Below, piece by piece: positions 1-12,973 of a DNA stretch of 64,000 bases (positions are counted from its first letter, which is position 1; every line of letters starts with the position of its first letter). The stretch is taken from the NCBI GenBank assembly GCA_003255065.1, contig QAOA01005277.1, positions 28,227 through 92,226 of the forward strand, read 5' to 3'. Source of the stretch: Cercis canadensis. Taxonomy: Eukaryota > Streptophyta > Magnoliopsida > Fabales > Fabaceae. The notes beneath the pieces were generated by a model, which saw only the letters and a list, made by a program, of their open reading frames with translations, was not told where the DNA came from and searched no databases. The position numbers were made by a program, and so were the translations under genes.

Positions 1-2498
1 AACACACTTTTTATACAATAGTTATCCCTCATACTTAGTCTTTTAAACCTCTTTTGGGCTGAATTGCATAGACTTAGACCTCATTTCATGACTTTGGATC
101 CATTTGTGCCTAATTGCAATTTCCAGCAATACTGAGCATTTTATGCTGTCTCTGTGTTTCATGCATATCTTGAGTTCTGGATGTCTAAAAATTCCGAGTC
201 ATACCTTGTAGGAAAGCTGAGAGAATTGTCTACAACTTTCTTTCAGGGCTCCAAAGCTAATTCAGACGTCCAGAAGGTCATATGCAGCCTGGAAGACAAA
301 GAAGACATGCTGTCGCAGGATCCTGACCTATATGCAGTATTTGGGCCATAACTTGAGTTGTGCTTGTCATATGGACCTGAAACTGGTACCATTGGAAAGC
401 TAATAGACAGAGCTTCAATTGATATGCAGACTGGTTCACCATATTTTATATTCAAGATGGTATTATTTGCAGTGGAAGTTGGCTGATGGTTCCAGACACC
501 TATTGGCACTTAAATGGGCCTAACTTCCTCATGACAAGTCCAAATGGGCCCAAACCAAAGCCCAATTAAAGCTAAGGCCCATGGGAACAAGTGTGCCCTA
601 AGGGCAATTTGGGTGTGCATGTAATTTTGGAGGTCTATATCAGCACAAGGGGTAGCCGAAATTGATATCAAGTCTTTTAGATATTTTAGACAGCTTTTGC
701 TCTTTCCTTAGCCTTTAAGTTTTCTCTCTAGATATTTTGTAAGAACTTGGCTTCTCTTGTTCATGGAGGGCTAATTCATCAAATCAATCCAGGTTTTGGC
801 TGTTCTGATTATTGGTTTTGAGATTATGTGTTGTTGTTATTCATTCAATGATTAATCTACTTCTGGCTTCCTCTGGACTATTCTGTTTGAATTGTTAAAT
901 TCGAATTTGGATCTTCATGTGTGATTGCTTAATTGCATGTGATACAAGAGGATTGTATGGTTGATTAATGTTTCTGAGCTTTTGGATGGATTAATCACCT
1001 TGGCTGGATCATGGACTTAGGTAAAACTAGACTTGAATGTTTGCTTAATTCATTTGCTCTTAGTTAAAACCGAATTCTGGTTGCTTAACCAGTGGACATC
1101 CATAGAACATTGAGAGGCTTCTTGATATGTTTTAAAGGCCAAGAACATGGTTAATAATTGAATGGATCATTGGAAATCAAGGATAGACTAAAATCAGAAT
1201 CAGTTAAGGTTTGGATTGGTTGCTTTCTCTAAAACTTTCTTTCAGGGCTCCAAAGCTAATTCGGACGTCCAAAAGGTCACATGCAGCCTAGAAGCCAGAG
1301 AAGACATGCTGTCGCAGGATCCTGACCTACATGCAGTATTTGGGCCATAACTTGAGTTGTGGATGTCATATGGACCTGAAACTGGTACCATTGGAAAGCT
1401 AACAGACAGAGCTTCAATTGATATGAAGACTGGTTCACCATATTTTATATTGAAGATGGTCTTATTTGCAGTGGAAGTTGGCTGATGGTTCCAGACACCT
1501 ATTGGCACTTAAATGGGCCTAACTTCCTCATGACAAGTCCAAATGGGCCCAAACCAAAGCCCAATTAAAGCTAAGGCCCATGGGAACAAGTGTGCCCTAA
1601 GGGCAATTTGGGTGTGCATGTAATTTTGGAGGTCTATATCAGCACAAGGGGGCAGCCGAAATTGATATCAAGTCATTTAGATATTTTAGACAGCTTTTGC
1701 TCTTTCCTTAGCCTTTAAGTTTTCTCTCTAGATATTTTGTAAGAACTTGGCTTCTCTTGTTTATGGAGGGCTAATTCATCAAATCAATCTAGGTTTTGGC
1801 TATTCTGATAACTGGTTTTGAGATTATGTGTTGTTGTTATTCATTCAATGATTAATCTACTTCTTGCTTCCTCTGGAGTATTCTGTTTGAATTGTTAAAT
1901 TCAAATTTGGATCTTCATGTGTGATTGCATAATTGCATGTGATACAAGAGGATTGTATGGTTGATTAATGTTTCTGAGCTTTGGGATGAATTAATCACCT
2001 TGGCTGGATCATAGACTTAGGTAAAACTAGACTTGAATGTTTGCTTAATTCATTTGGTCTTAGTTAAAACCGAATTCTGGTTGCTTAACCAGTGGAATTC
2101 CATAGAACATTGAGAGGCTTCTTGATATGTTTTAAAGGCCAAGAACATGGTTAATAATTGAATGGATCATTGGAAATCAAGGATAGACTAAAATCAGAAT
2201 CAGTTAAGGTTTGGATTGGTTGCTTTCTCTAAAAACTTTACCTCTCACTATTAATTTCTATTAATCACATGAACAAACAAAACCCCCCTGTTTATATGCT
2301 TCTTAATATGATTCACTAAATAGAACAATCCTTAGGTTTGACTTAGGGCTACCCTATGCTGCAAATAGCTTAGGTAACCGACCTTAAACTTAATTAATTT
2401 GAGGAGCCTCGGCAGCTCATTAGTTACCTAATGCTACAAGTAGCTTTGGTAAACCGACCTTAAACTTTCATTAATTTAGGAGCCTTTGCAGCTCATCA
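1..2498 (+). repeat. 5' LTR of the Athila element, expanded
   Basis: Base 1 corresponds to about position 7 of the 3' LTR at 12974, so only a few bases are missing. The LTR ends with CTCATCA at 2498, directly before the primer binding site. It is about 2.5 kb, against 1.42 kb for the 3' LTR. The extra length comes from a tandem duplication of about 1.0 kb and a second short duplication of about 75 bp at its 3' end (two versions of the stretch ending GCAGCTCAT, at about 2350-2424 and 2428-2498). Confidence 0.85.
234..2232 (+). repeat. tandem duplication inside the 5' LTR, 2 x ~999 bp
   Basis: The segment starting AACTTTCTTTCAGGG at 234 recurs at 1233 with a few percent difference and runs on to about 2232. 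The 3' LTR has a single copy of this segment. A third copy, again preceded by the tail of another unit, lies at 3570-4566 after an N join. Confidence 0.9.
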
Positions 2499-2503
2499 AA
2501 TTT

Positions 2504-2521
2504 TGGCTCCGTTGTCAGGGA
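2504..2521 (+). other. primer binding site, tRNA-Asp type
   Basis: TGGCTCCGTTGTCAGGGA follows the LTR end by five bases. It is a slightly degenerate match to the complement of the plant tRNA-Asp(GTC) 3' end, which is the primer usual for Athila elements. The same site recurs at 4839-4856 in the redundant segment. Confidence 0.8.
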
Positions 2522-3176
2522 ATATTATAGTTTTGAATCAATATTATTAGTAGTAAAATTGACTTTTAACTTCCCCCTGATTCACCCTACTTGTGTGTGT
2601 TTTTGTGTTATTTTTACGGTTTAGGCCATTTTTCCATTACTTTTTGGCCAACTTTCTATTCTGTGTAAGGCTAGTGGCCATTGTTTTTCTTGCTTTGAAG
2701 TTTTCCTAGATGTTTTAGGCTGTCATTGTGTGAATTGTGGTGATTTGGATCATTTCCCCTTGTTTTCCATTCATTTTGGCTTGATTTAGTGATTTCTGTG
2801 TGTACTGTTCTGGCCAAAATTTTGTGCTCCGACTTACCTGAAACTTAGTCAGTTGAAGGAAACTAGACCAAAAATTCATAATCACAGCAGTACTGTGAGG
2901 TCGGCGTTTATAAGCCAAATTCCACTATTTTGACCACTTTTTCAATTTTTTAAAATTTTTTATTTGATTTTTGAGTTCTATTTTCATCCAGCTTTCATGC
3001 TGTGGTGGTAGAAAAAATTTTAAAAATGTTTAGATACTTTTTCTAGTGCTATTTTGGTGTGTTTTTGCATTTGTTTTGTGCTTTTTGTGTGTTTCTGTTT
3101 TAGTCAAATTCTGTCATTTTTGTGTGTTTTTGTGTATTGTGGTGTGTTTAGGCATTTAGCCACTGATATGCATGGT
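2522..3176 (+). other. untranslated leader of the Athila element
   Basis: This is T-rich noncoding sequence between the primer binding site and the gag start. Long leaders are normal in Athila elements. I see no gene in it; the short reverse-strand ORF at 2715-2918 has no recognisable product. Confidence 0.7.
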
Positions 3177-3482
3177 GTATGACTAGGTCTTATCTTTTTG
3201 AATTATTTGAAGTAGACCCTGAAATAGAGAGAACCTTGCATACACTTGCTAGAGTACATAGAGCAGCTGATCATACAAAACCGACCATGGCTGAAAATAG
3301 ACCTCCTGTTGTTATTCCTATTGCTGACCCTGTTGATAATACTAATAGAGTTGATAATGCTAACAGGGCTAGAAATAATAATAATAATAATATACAAGCT
3401 AGAGATAGAACTCTTAAAGAATTGGCTACCCCTGATGTTGCTTATCAACCTTTAGGGATTCAATATCCTGAAATTGATACTG
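3177..3482 (+). pseudogene. N-terminal part of Athila gag
   Basis: An ATG-initiated reading frame begins at about 3179, after the leader. It has an acidic and then Asn-rich stretch (a run of AAT codons near 3375-3393), ends at an N join, and lies where gag starts in the family. It is part of the fossil element and is described only as a fragment. Confidence 0.65.
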
Positions 3483-3483
3483 N

Positions 3484-5153
3484 GGTTAATAATTGAATGG
3501 ATCATTGGAAATCAAGGATAGACTAAAATCAGAATCAGTTAAGGCTTGGATTGGTTGCTTTCTCTAAAACTTTCTTTCAGGGCTCCAAAGCTAATTCAGA
3601 CGTCCAGAAGGTCACATGCAGCCTAGAAGCCAGAGAAGACATGCTGTCGCAGGATCCTGACCTACATGCAGTATTTAGGCTATAACTTGAGTTGTGGATG
3701 TCATATGGACCTGAAACTGGTACCATTGGAAAGCTAACAGACAGAGCTTCAATTGATATGAAGACTGGTTCACCATATTTTATATTGAAGATGGTCTTAT
3801 TTGCAGTGGAAGTTGGCTGATGGTTCCAGACACCTAATTGCACTTAAATGGGCCTAATTTCCTCATGACAAGTCCAAATGGGCCCAAACCAAAGCTTAAT
3901 TAAAGCTAAGGCCCATGGGAACAAGTGTGCCCTAAGGGCAATTTGGGTGTGCATATAATTTTAGAGGTCTATATCAGCACAAGGGGGCAGCCGAAATTGA
4001 TATCAAGTCTTTTAGATATTTTAGACAGCTTTTGCTCTTTCCTTAGCCTTTAAGTTTTCTCTTTAGATATTTTGTAAGAACTTGGCTTCTCTTGTTTATG
4101 GAGGGCTAATTCATCAAATCAATCCAGGTTTTGGCTATTCTGATAATTGGTTTTGAGATTATGTGTTGTTGTTATTCATTCAATGATTAATCTACTTCTT
4201 GCTTCCTCTGGACTATTCTGTTTGAATTGTTAAATTCGAATTTGGATCTTCATGTGTGATTGCATAATTGCATGTGATACAAGAGGATTGTATGGTTGAT
4301 TAATGTTTCTGAGCTTTTGGATGAATTAATCACCCTTGCTGGATCATGGACTTAGGTAAAACTAGACTTGAATGTTTGCTTAAGTCATTTGGTCTTAGTT
4401 AAAACCGAATTCTGGTTGCTTAACCAGTGGATATCCATAGAACATTGAGAGGCTTCTTGATATGTTTTAAAGGCCAAGAACATGGTTAATAATTGAATGG
4501 ATCATTGGAAATCAAGGATAGACTAAAATCAGAATCAGCTAAGGCTTGGATTGGTTGCTTTCTCTAAAAACTTTACCACTCACCATTAATTTTTGTTAAT
4601 CACATGAACAAACAAAACCCCCCTGTTTATATGCTTCTTAATATGATTCACTAAATAGAACAATCCTTAGGTTTGACATAGGGCTACCCTATGCTGCAAA
4701 TAGCTTAGGTAACCGACCTTAAACTTAATTAATTTGAGGAGCCTCGGCAGCTCATCAGTTACCTAATGCTACAAGTAGCTTAGGTAAACCGACCTTAAAC
4801 TTTCATTAATTTAGGAGCCTTTGCAGCTCATCAAATTTTGGCTCCGTTGTCAGGGAATATTCTAGTTTTGAATCAATATTATTAGTAGTAAAATTGACTT
4901 TTAACTTCCCCCTGATTCACCCTACTTGTGTGTGTTTTTGTGTTATTTTTACGGTTTAGGCCATTTTTCCATTACTTTTTGGCCAACTTTCTATTCTGTG
5001 TAAGGCTAGTGGCCATTGTTTTTCTTGCTTTGAAGTTTTCCTAGATGTTTTAGGCTGTCATTGTGTGAATTGTGGTGATTTGGATCATTTCCCCTTGTTT
5101 TCCATTCATTTTGGCTTGATTTAGTGATTTCTGTGTGTACTGTTCTGGCCAAA
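3484..5153 (+). repeat. redundant copy of 1149-2818 between two N joins
   Basis: This 1670-bp block matches 1149-2818 in length and sequence with about 1-2% differences. It covers the end of one LTR unit, a whole second unit, the LTR end, the primer binding site at 4839 and the leader. It is bounded exactly by Ns at 3483 and 5154. A second primer binding site in the middle of an element makes no biological sense, so this is most likely an allelic or otherwise redundant contig placed in the scaffold. Confidence 0.85.
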
Positions 5154-5154
5154 N

Positions 5155-6278
5155 AAAGCAGTTTCTAAGCCAATCACCCTTGCACCTGAGAGCAAGAAAC
5201 TTGTAGTGCCTCTTCCCTTTCCACAGAGAGCCACTACGTCCAAGAAGGTAGATGAGGCTGAGAAGGATAAAGAGCTTCTAGAAACTTTCAAGAAAGTGGA
5301 AGTTAACATTCCATTGCTGGATGCTATCAAGCAGATTCCTAAATATGCCAAATTTCTCACAGAATTATGCACCCAGAGTAGGCGGCTAAAGGGCAATGAG
5401 CGAATTAGCATGAGTCAGAACGTTTCAGCCCTTATTCAGCCTCTACCCCAGAAATGCAAGGATCCAGGAACTTTCATAATTCCATGTGTTATAGGCAATT
5501 CCAAGTTTGAGCATGCCATGCTAGATCTAGGTGCTTCTATAAATGTCATGCCTATGTCTGTTTTTAGTTCTATTGGGCTTGGACCCTTGAGTGCCACAAG
5601 AGTTATGATTCAGTTAGCAAATAGGAGCAGTGCATATCCAGCTGGATTGATTAAAGATGTGTTGGTCAAAGTTGATGAACTGATCTTCCCTACTGATTTC
5701 TGCATTCTGGAGATGGAGGGACAATCATAATCTAGCAAGGCTCCACTCATTCTGGGCAGACCATTCCTCAAGACCGCACGAACCAAGATTGATGTGTATG
5801 TGGGAACTCTATCCATGGAGTTTGGAGATTCTGTTGTGCAGTTCAATATTTTTGATGCTATAAAGCATCCCATGGATGAGCATTCTGTTTTTTACATTGA
5901 TGTGATTGATGATTTGGTTGAGGATGTCTACCGTCATTTGTATCCTGAGTTACCTGATTTGGCTGGTTTGGATGATTCTGTTCAGTGCCAATCTTGTACT
6001 GATTGTGACGATGATTATGTCTGTACTATTTGTGCTAAGATTTCGACCTTTTTATGTGATGATGACTCTAGTTCCCCAGAGCTGGCAGTAGCTGCTGTTC
6101 ATGAGGAGATTCAGTTTGCAGAGATTGACATTCAGCCACCTAGATTACTACCTTCTGCAATACAGCCACCCAAGCTAGAGCTGAAGCCTCTGCCTAAGCA
6201 TCTGAAGTATGCGTAGTTGGCATCTACAGAGCAGCTTCCTATAATTGTGGCTAACAATTTACTTCCTGAGCAAGAGGA
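5155..6278 (+). repeat. redundant copy of 7622-8745 (protease region) between two N joins
   Basis: This 1124-bp block matches 7622-8745 at equal length with about 1-2% differences. It carries the same protease segment, including the DLGASIN motif. The Ns at 5154 and 6279 bound it exactly. It precedes the gag region at 6281, which is the wrong order for a Gypsy element, so a misplaced redundant contig is the simplest reading. Confidence 0.85.
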
Positions 6279-6280
6279 NA

Positions 6281-7600
6281 ATTGAAATCTGGATTGATAC
6301 ACTTGCTACCAAAATTTCATGGTCTTGCAGGTGAAGATCCTCATAAACATCTAAAAGAATTCTATGTGGTTTGTTCCACAATGAGGCCATAAGGAATCTT
6401 TGAAGAGCATATCAAGTTGAGAGCATTCCGTTTCTCCCTTACTGATGCAGCTAAAGATTGGCTCTTTTACTTATCACAAGGTTCGGTCACAAATTGGAGT
6501 GACATGAAGAAGTTTTTCTTGGCAAAGTTCTTCCCTGCATCTAGAACTGCTGCAATTCAAAAAGACATATGTGGCATACGGAAACTGCTAGGGGAGACAC
6601 TGCACGAATATTGAGAGAGGTTTACCAAGATGTGCTCAAGCTGTCTTCACCATCAAATAAGTGATCAGCTTTTGATACAATATTTCTATGAGGGCTTGTC
6701 ACCTCCGGATAGGAGTAACATTGATTCTGCGAGTGGAGAAGCATTAGTGGATAAAATACCAGTTGCTGCCAGAGCTTTGATTTCCAATATGGCTGAAAAT
6801 TCCTAACAGTTTGGTGTTAGGATGATTCCTTCCACTAGGGGAGTCAATGAAGTTTGTGCATCACTAGCTGACCAACAAAGAATGGAGCACAGACTTGATG
6901 AATTGACCTCCTTGGTGAGGCAGTTGGCAGTTGGGCAACAAGTATCTACACCTCAACCTGCAAGCTTGTGTGGATTTGCGCTTGTCCATCTCATCCCACA
7001 GATGCATGCCCTACACTTCAGGATAGTGATTCTGGATTTCAGGATCCCTCTGTAACTGCAGCAGGTGTTTTTCCTGGTAGACCCCAATACTAACCACAGC
7101 AGCAGCCTAGATATGATCCATACTCCAATACTTATAACCCTGGTTGGAGAGATCATCCAAATTTCAGATATGACAATGTTACAGCACCACAACAGCAGTC
7201 CTCCCAACAACAGCAGCAACAGCAGTCTAGGCAACCATTACAACAACATAACCAATTTCAACCAGCTAGGCAAAGCCAGTTTCAACAAAACAGACCACCA
7301 TTCCAGCAACAGCCTATGCAGCCAGTCGGCCCGTCAACATCCAAACCTGAGCCTTCATTGGAAGATTTAGTGAAGCAGATGGCCACAAGCAGCCTCCAAT
7401 TCCAGCAGAGGGTAGAGTCCACCATGCAGAATCTGGAAACTCAGATTGGGCAATTGGCATCATCAGTGAGTCAGTTGTAGTCCAAGGGTTCTGGCAAACT
7501 TCCTTCATAGATAATTCCCAATCCAAATGGGAGTAATGTGAGTGCTATCACACTGAGGTTTGAAAAATCTTTGCAAGTCCCAGCCGAGCCTCAACCTGCA
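6281..7600 (+). pseudogene. Athila gag region (broken)
   Basis: The region encodes a retrotransposon gag: the capsid-type signature around LTDAAKDWLFYL at 6430-6465 and the AxFFPASRT context near 6530-6545 are typical of plant Gypsy gag. Further on it becomes Gln-rich (CAG/CAA runs at 7195-7320), as is common at the gag C-terminus of this lineage. The reading frame is interrupted several times. Confidence 0.8.
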
Positions 7601-7621
7601 AGCGAGTCCTAACTGGCAGAG

Positions 7622-8690
7622 AAAGCAGTTTCTAAGCCAATCACCCTTGCACCTGAGAGCAAGAAACTTGCAGTGCCTCTTCCCTTTCCACAGAGAGCCA
7701 CTACGTCCAAGAAGGCAGATGAGGCTGAGAAGGATAAAGAGCTTCTAGAAACTTTCAAGAAAGTGGAAGTTAACATTCCATTGTTGGATGCTATCAAGCA
7801 GATTCCTAAATATGCCAAATTTCTCAAAGAATTATGCACCCAGAGTAGGCGGCTAAAGGGCAATGAGCGAATTAGCATGAGTCAGAACGTTTCAGCCCTT
7901 ATTCAGCCTCTACCCCAAAAATGCAAGGATCCAGGAACTTTCATAATTCCATGTGTTATAGGCAATTCCAAGTTTGAGCATGCCATGCTAGATCTAGGTG
8001 CTTCTATAAATGTCAGGCCTATGTCTGTTTTTAGTTCTATTGGGCTTGGACCCTTGAGTGCCACAGGAGTTGTGATTCAGTTAGCAAATAGGAGCAGTGC
8101 ATATCCAGCTGGATTGATTGAAGATGTGTTGGTCAAAGTTGATGAACTTATCTTCCCTACTGATTTCTGCATTCTGGAGATGGAGGGACAATCATAATCT
8201 AGCAAGGCTCCACTCATTCTGGGTAGACCATTCCTCAAGACCGCACGGACCAAGATTGATGTGTATGCGGGAACTCTATCCATGGAGTTTGGAGATTCTG
8301 TTGTGCAGTTCAATATTTTTGATGCTATAAAGCATCCCTTGGATGAGCATTCTGTTTTTCACATTGATGTGATTGATGATTTGGTTGAGGATGTCTACCG
8401 TCATTTGTATGCTGAGTTACCTGATTTGGCTGGTTTGGATGATTTTGTTCAGTGCCAATCTTGTACTGATTGTGACGATGATTATGTCTGTACTATTTGT
8501 GCTGAGATCTCGACCTTCTTATGTGATGATGACTCTAGTTCCCCAGAGCTGGCAGTAGCTGCTGTTCATGAGGAGATTTAGTTTGTAGAGATTGACATTC
8601 AGCCACCTAGATTACTACCTTCTGCAGTACAGCCACCCAAGCTAGAGCTGAAGCCTCTGCCTAAGCATCTGAAGTATGCGTAGTTGGCAT
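7622..8690 (+). pseudogene. Athila protease region (broken)
   Basis: The segment codes for an Athila-type aspartic protease. The active-site region reads LDLGASIN (about 7987-8010), followed by the conserved PMSVF and the VDELIFPTDF block near 8135-8165. Upstream is the conserved LLDAIKQIPKYAKFLKELC stretch (about 7785-7840) found before the protease in this lineage. The frame is interrupted. Confidence 0.85.
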
Positions 8691-8759
8691 CTACAGAGCA
8701 GCTTCCTATAATTGTGGCTAACAATTTACTTCCTGAGCAAGAGGAAAGATTGTTGTGGA

Positions 8760-10250
8760 TTCTGCAAGAGCACAAGCAAGCTATTGGCTGGACATTAGCA
8801 GATATTCCTAGCATTAGTCCGTCTACAAGCATGCATCGCATATTGCTTGAAGATGGCGCTAAACCAGTGAGGCAACCCCAGAAGCGATTAAACCCTCTCA
8901 TTCTGGACATGGTAAAGAAGGAGGTGGCCAAGCTTCTGCAAGCTGGCATCATTTATCCTATATCTGACAACACTTGGGTGAGCCCAGTGCAGGTCGTCCC
9001 AAAGAAATCTAGGGTTACAGTGGTGGCCAACTAGAACAACGAGCTGCTATCTACCCGAGTGCAGAACAGCTGGCGGGTCTGCATTGATTATAGGAGGCTA
9101 AATCAAGCCACCAGGAAGGATCATTACCCAATGTCGTTCATCGATCAAATGCTAGAGCGGTTAGCTGGGAAATCGCATTACTGCTTCTTGGATGGCTACA
9201 CTGGATACTTCAAGATTCATATTGCACCGGAGGATCAAGAGAAGACCACTTTCACATGTCCCTTCGGCACGTTTGCTTACCGGCGGATGCCTTTTGGCCT
9301 TTGCAACGCCCCTGGTACCTTCCAGCAGTGCATGGTGAGTATATTCTTTGACTTTTTAGAGGAGTGTATGGAGGTGTTTATGGACAATTTTACTGTCTAT
9401 GGTTCTTCTTTTGATGCCTGTTTGAATAGCCTAGCTAGCATGCTACATCGCTGTATTGAAACTAACCTTGTTTTAAATTTGGAAAAATGCCATTTCATGG
9501 TAGAGTAGGGTATAGTTTTAAGCCATGTAGTGTCTAGGAAGGGAGTTGAGGTAGATCCTGCTAAAATTGATGTCATTACTGCTTTATCTTACCCCACATG
9601 CATGCGAGAAGTTCGGTCATTTCTTGGACATGCAGGTTTCTACCGGCGCTTTATCAGAGACTTCAGCAAGATAGCTATCTCGCTGTCCACCCTTCTGCAG
9701 AAAGATGTGGAGTTTCTGTTTGATCAGAAGTGCAAGGAAGCTTTCAATCGCCTGAAGCTAGCTCTCACCAGTACCCCTGTCATTCAGCCACCTGATTGGA
9801 CACTCCCATTCGAGCTGATGTGCGACGCTTCGAACTATGCCTTGAGAGCTGTCTTGGCACAACGAGTGGCCAATGTTTCCCATGTGGTTTACTATGCTTC
9901 AAGAACTTTAGATGCTACTCAAGCAAACTACACAACCACTGAAAAAGAACTTTTATCTATTGTTTTTGCATTAGATAAGTTCAGGTCTTATTTGATAGAT
10001 TCTAAGGTTATGGTATTTTCAGATCATACAGTTCTAAAGTATCTTTTGAAGAAACCGGATGCCAAGCCATGGCTGATTAGGTGGATGTTGCTGCTCCAAG
10101 AGTTTGATGTGGAGATCTGAGACAAAAGTGGAGTAGAGAACCTGGTTGCTGACCACCCAAGCCGCATCGAGCGAGATCTTGATTCACTGCCCATTCAGGA
10201 TTCCTTTCCTGACGAACAGCTGTTAGGGCTGCATGGTGAGTTTCCATGGT
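8760..10250 (+). pseudogene. Athila reverse transcriptase and RNase H (broken)
   Basis: RT motifs run in order: CIDYRRLNQAT (about 9078), FLDGYTGYF (about 9187), TCPFGTFAYRRMPFGLCNAP (about 9254-9313), the region of the catalytic block near 9370-9400, and [13 protein letters not shown] (about 9617). RNase H follows with [11 protein letters not shown] (about 9810), [20 protein letters not shown] (about 9938) and [10 protein letters not shown] (about 10020). The assignment to Athila is firm from these blocks. The frame is interrupted several times. Confidence 0.92.
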
Positions 10251-10329
10251 ATGCAGATCTTGTGAATTATCTAGTTGCCGATGCTTTGCCCTCACACCTG
10301 ACACGTGCACAAATAGACAAGTTAAAGAG

Positions 10330-11520
10330 TGAGGCGAAATATTATGTGTGGGATGATCCCTATCTCTGAAAATTTTGTAGTAATCAAATAATTAGGAGAT
10401 GTGTGCCTGATAATGAGTTTCAGTCTGTTCTTAGCTTTTGTCATACCTTTGTGTGTGGTGGATATTTTGGTCCTTAACGTACAGCTAGGAAAGTCTTAGA
10501 CTCTTGATTGTATTGGGTCACTTTATTTAGGGATGCACACATATTTTGTAAATCTTGTGAACAATGTCAGAGAATTGCGAATATTTCCAATAGGCATGAG
10601 ATGCCCCAGCAATCTTTGCTATTTTGTGAGATTTTTTATGTCTGGGGTATTGACTTTATGGGGTCTTTTCCTGTTTCTTTCGATTTTGTTTACATTTTAC
10701 TTGATGTTGATTATGTGTCTAAGTGGGTGGAGGCAAAAGCCACTCGTACTGATGATTCTAAAGTTGTTGTGGATTTTCTTAGATCAAACATTTTCTGCAG
10801 ATTTGGCATTCCTAAGGCCATCATCAGTGATCAAGGTTCACATTTCTGCGACCGGAGCATGGCGGCTTTAATGAAGAAATATGGAGTCATGCATAAGGTT
10901 TCTACCCCTTACCACTCTCAGACCAATGGGCAAGCTGAAGTTTCCAACAGAGAGATCAAGCGTATCTTGGAGAAGACTGTCCAACCTAATAGGAAGGACT
11001 GAAGTTTGCGACTTGAGGATGCTTTGTAGGCATACCGGACTGCTTTCAAGACACCTATTGGGATGTCTCCCTACCGGATAGTTTTTGGCAAAGCATGCCA
11101 CCAATCCAGTAGAGCTTGAGCACAAGGCTTATTGGGTGGTCAAGCAGTGCAACCTTGATTTGAGCCAAGCCGAATCCTAGAGAAAGCTTCACCTCCAAGA
11201 GCTTCGTTTGGATGCTTATGAGAGCTCCCGCATCTATAAGGAAAAGACCAAGAGGTTTCATGATAACATGGTGCTGAGGAAGGAGTTCTCTATTGGCTAG
11301 AAAGTTCTCATGTATAACTCCCACCTAAAGCTCATGCCCGACAAGCTCCGCTCTTGATGGCTTGGTCCGTTTGTTGTTACCAAGGTTTTTCCTTATGGTG
11401 CAGTCGAGATAACGAGTGAGTCCACTAGCAAGGCTTTCAAGGTGAATGGGCATCGCCTCAAGCCATTCTATGAGGGAGCTAAAGAGGATATAGTGGAGGA
11501 GGTGCACTTGCACGATGCAA
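10330..11520 (+). pseudogene. Athila integrase (broken)
   Basis: The zinc-binding region is recognisable near 10530-10580 (CKSCEQCQR). The catalytic core includes GIDFMGSFP (about 10648), YVSKWVEAKAT (about 10716), IISDQGSHFC (about 10822) and KVSTPYHSQTNGQAEVSNRE (about 10900-10958). The C-terminal part runs to about 11520. The frame is interrupted several times. Confidence 0.9.
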
Positions 11521-11534
11521 TCTACCTCACCTGA

Positions 11535-12973
11535 TCAGGATATTTCTTCTCTCTTTTATTTTACTTGTCCTTATCTGCTTGATATTAATTGTCATATGTT
11601 GCTACTTTCTGAAGCTTTTACATTGAGGAAAATGTAAAATTTAAGTGTGAGGGAGGGATTTCTGTATAGTTTAGTTGTTTTATTCTTTTACTATTTAGTT
11701 GATTAATTTTCTGTTTTCTGTTTGTTTTTCTTGCTGTTTTTTCTATTTTTGTTGTCATTTTTCTGTTTTAATTACCTTCCAATGATGTTTTAGGATGTGA
11801 ATTTTATGAAGTTGTAAGTTGAAGCAATTGCATTCAAGGTTCATAGCATGATTGAATATTTTGTTTTCATTCCTTAATTTTACATGCTTGATTTTAGATG
11901 TTGGATTAGTGATTAAAGTTTGATAGATGTATGCCTTGTGAGGTTTTGAGCTTTTTGATGAATGAATTTAGCAAATGTGCCATTGTTTTCCTTCTTGTGT
12001 AATTTTCACTCATAAAATTTGTTCACTCTAGAACTTGCTTGATTCTTTTTTAGGCTACATTTTCACTTGCATACATGAACATGATTGAGGCATTTTTTCT
12101 TGATTTAGCTACTTTGCCAAATAGCCAACCTTGTATTATTTTCCTTTGATTACCCCCTTGAGCCTATTTTTCTATCTTTAGTCTTAGCTCATTATGTGCC
12201 TATGTGAAAATCTATGTTGTTACCTTACCTTAGGGAATGGGAGAGCATTGGTTCATTATCTTGGGGGAGCTTTTGTGCTTGTGGGTAATTAATAGTACAA
12301 GTGTGGAGGTTGTGAATTTTAATGTGCCATGTGCAAAGTATTATGTGAAAGAAAAAAAAAAAGAGCCAATTGTCATTTGAAAAAAAAAAAATGAAAAAGG
12401 TTGTGTTGTGAAAAAANAAAAAAAAAAAAAGGAAGGAGAATATGCTTTACACACTTGGAATTTAATGCTTGTCATTTAAGTTCCTCTCGAATGTTCTTTT
12501 ATTCTCTTTGGGTTTTTATCTTGTGATATTCATTTTGATTCATTCCTTTACCTTGGCCTTATTACAACCTTAAATAAAGTCATCTTTATTTGTGTGTGCA
12601 TTTGTTTGAGTAGTGGAGAAGTAGAAGATAAGCAAGCTTATAGTAGTGCATTTCTTCATGAGTTTGATTGAGTGAAGTACCTACTTTCTAAACACTTGAG
12701 GGATTGAGAATATATATTGTGAGGATCTATCATTCTTGACTTATGCTTTACAATTGAAGTTACCTTGTTTGTTGGTTTGAGTTGTGAAGCAATTTTATCT
12801 CATAAATGTTTTGACTCTCTTGAATTTAATTGCTCATGTTACTTGTGGTATGAACTTGTGCATATCTTAAATATCATTGGGAGGTGATCCTTTAGTTTTT
12901 AAATTTGTTTTTGTTTCCTTGTTTTGAAATTCTACTTTGCCCGAGACGTACAAAAGCTAAGTGTGGGGAAATT
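11535..12973 (+). other. noncoding 3' region of the Athila element with polypurine tract
   Basis: This is A+T-rich sequence between integrase and the 3' LTR, with A-rich runs at 12350-12430 that include an N at 12417. It ends with the polypurine tract around AAGTGTGGGGAAATT (about 12959-12973), directly before the LTR. Athila elements often carry an extra ORF here; I see no recognisable one. Confidence 0.8.

Noticed and set aside
2504-2521. A tRNA-Asp gene fragment
   Set aside because: The match is only to the complement of the tRNA 3' end directly after an LTR, which is a primer binding site.
243-3843. Reverse-strand 88-codon frames at 243-509, 1242-1508 and 3577-3843 with almost identical products
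   Set aside because: They are mirror frames of the repeated LTR unit; similarity reflects the tandem duplication and not a conserved gene.
12340-12435. Poly-A tails marking processed retrocopies or LINE ends
   Set aside because: The A-runs lie in the noncoding 3' region of the Athila element before its polypurine tract, and the N at 12417 suggests homopolymer assembly trouble.
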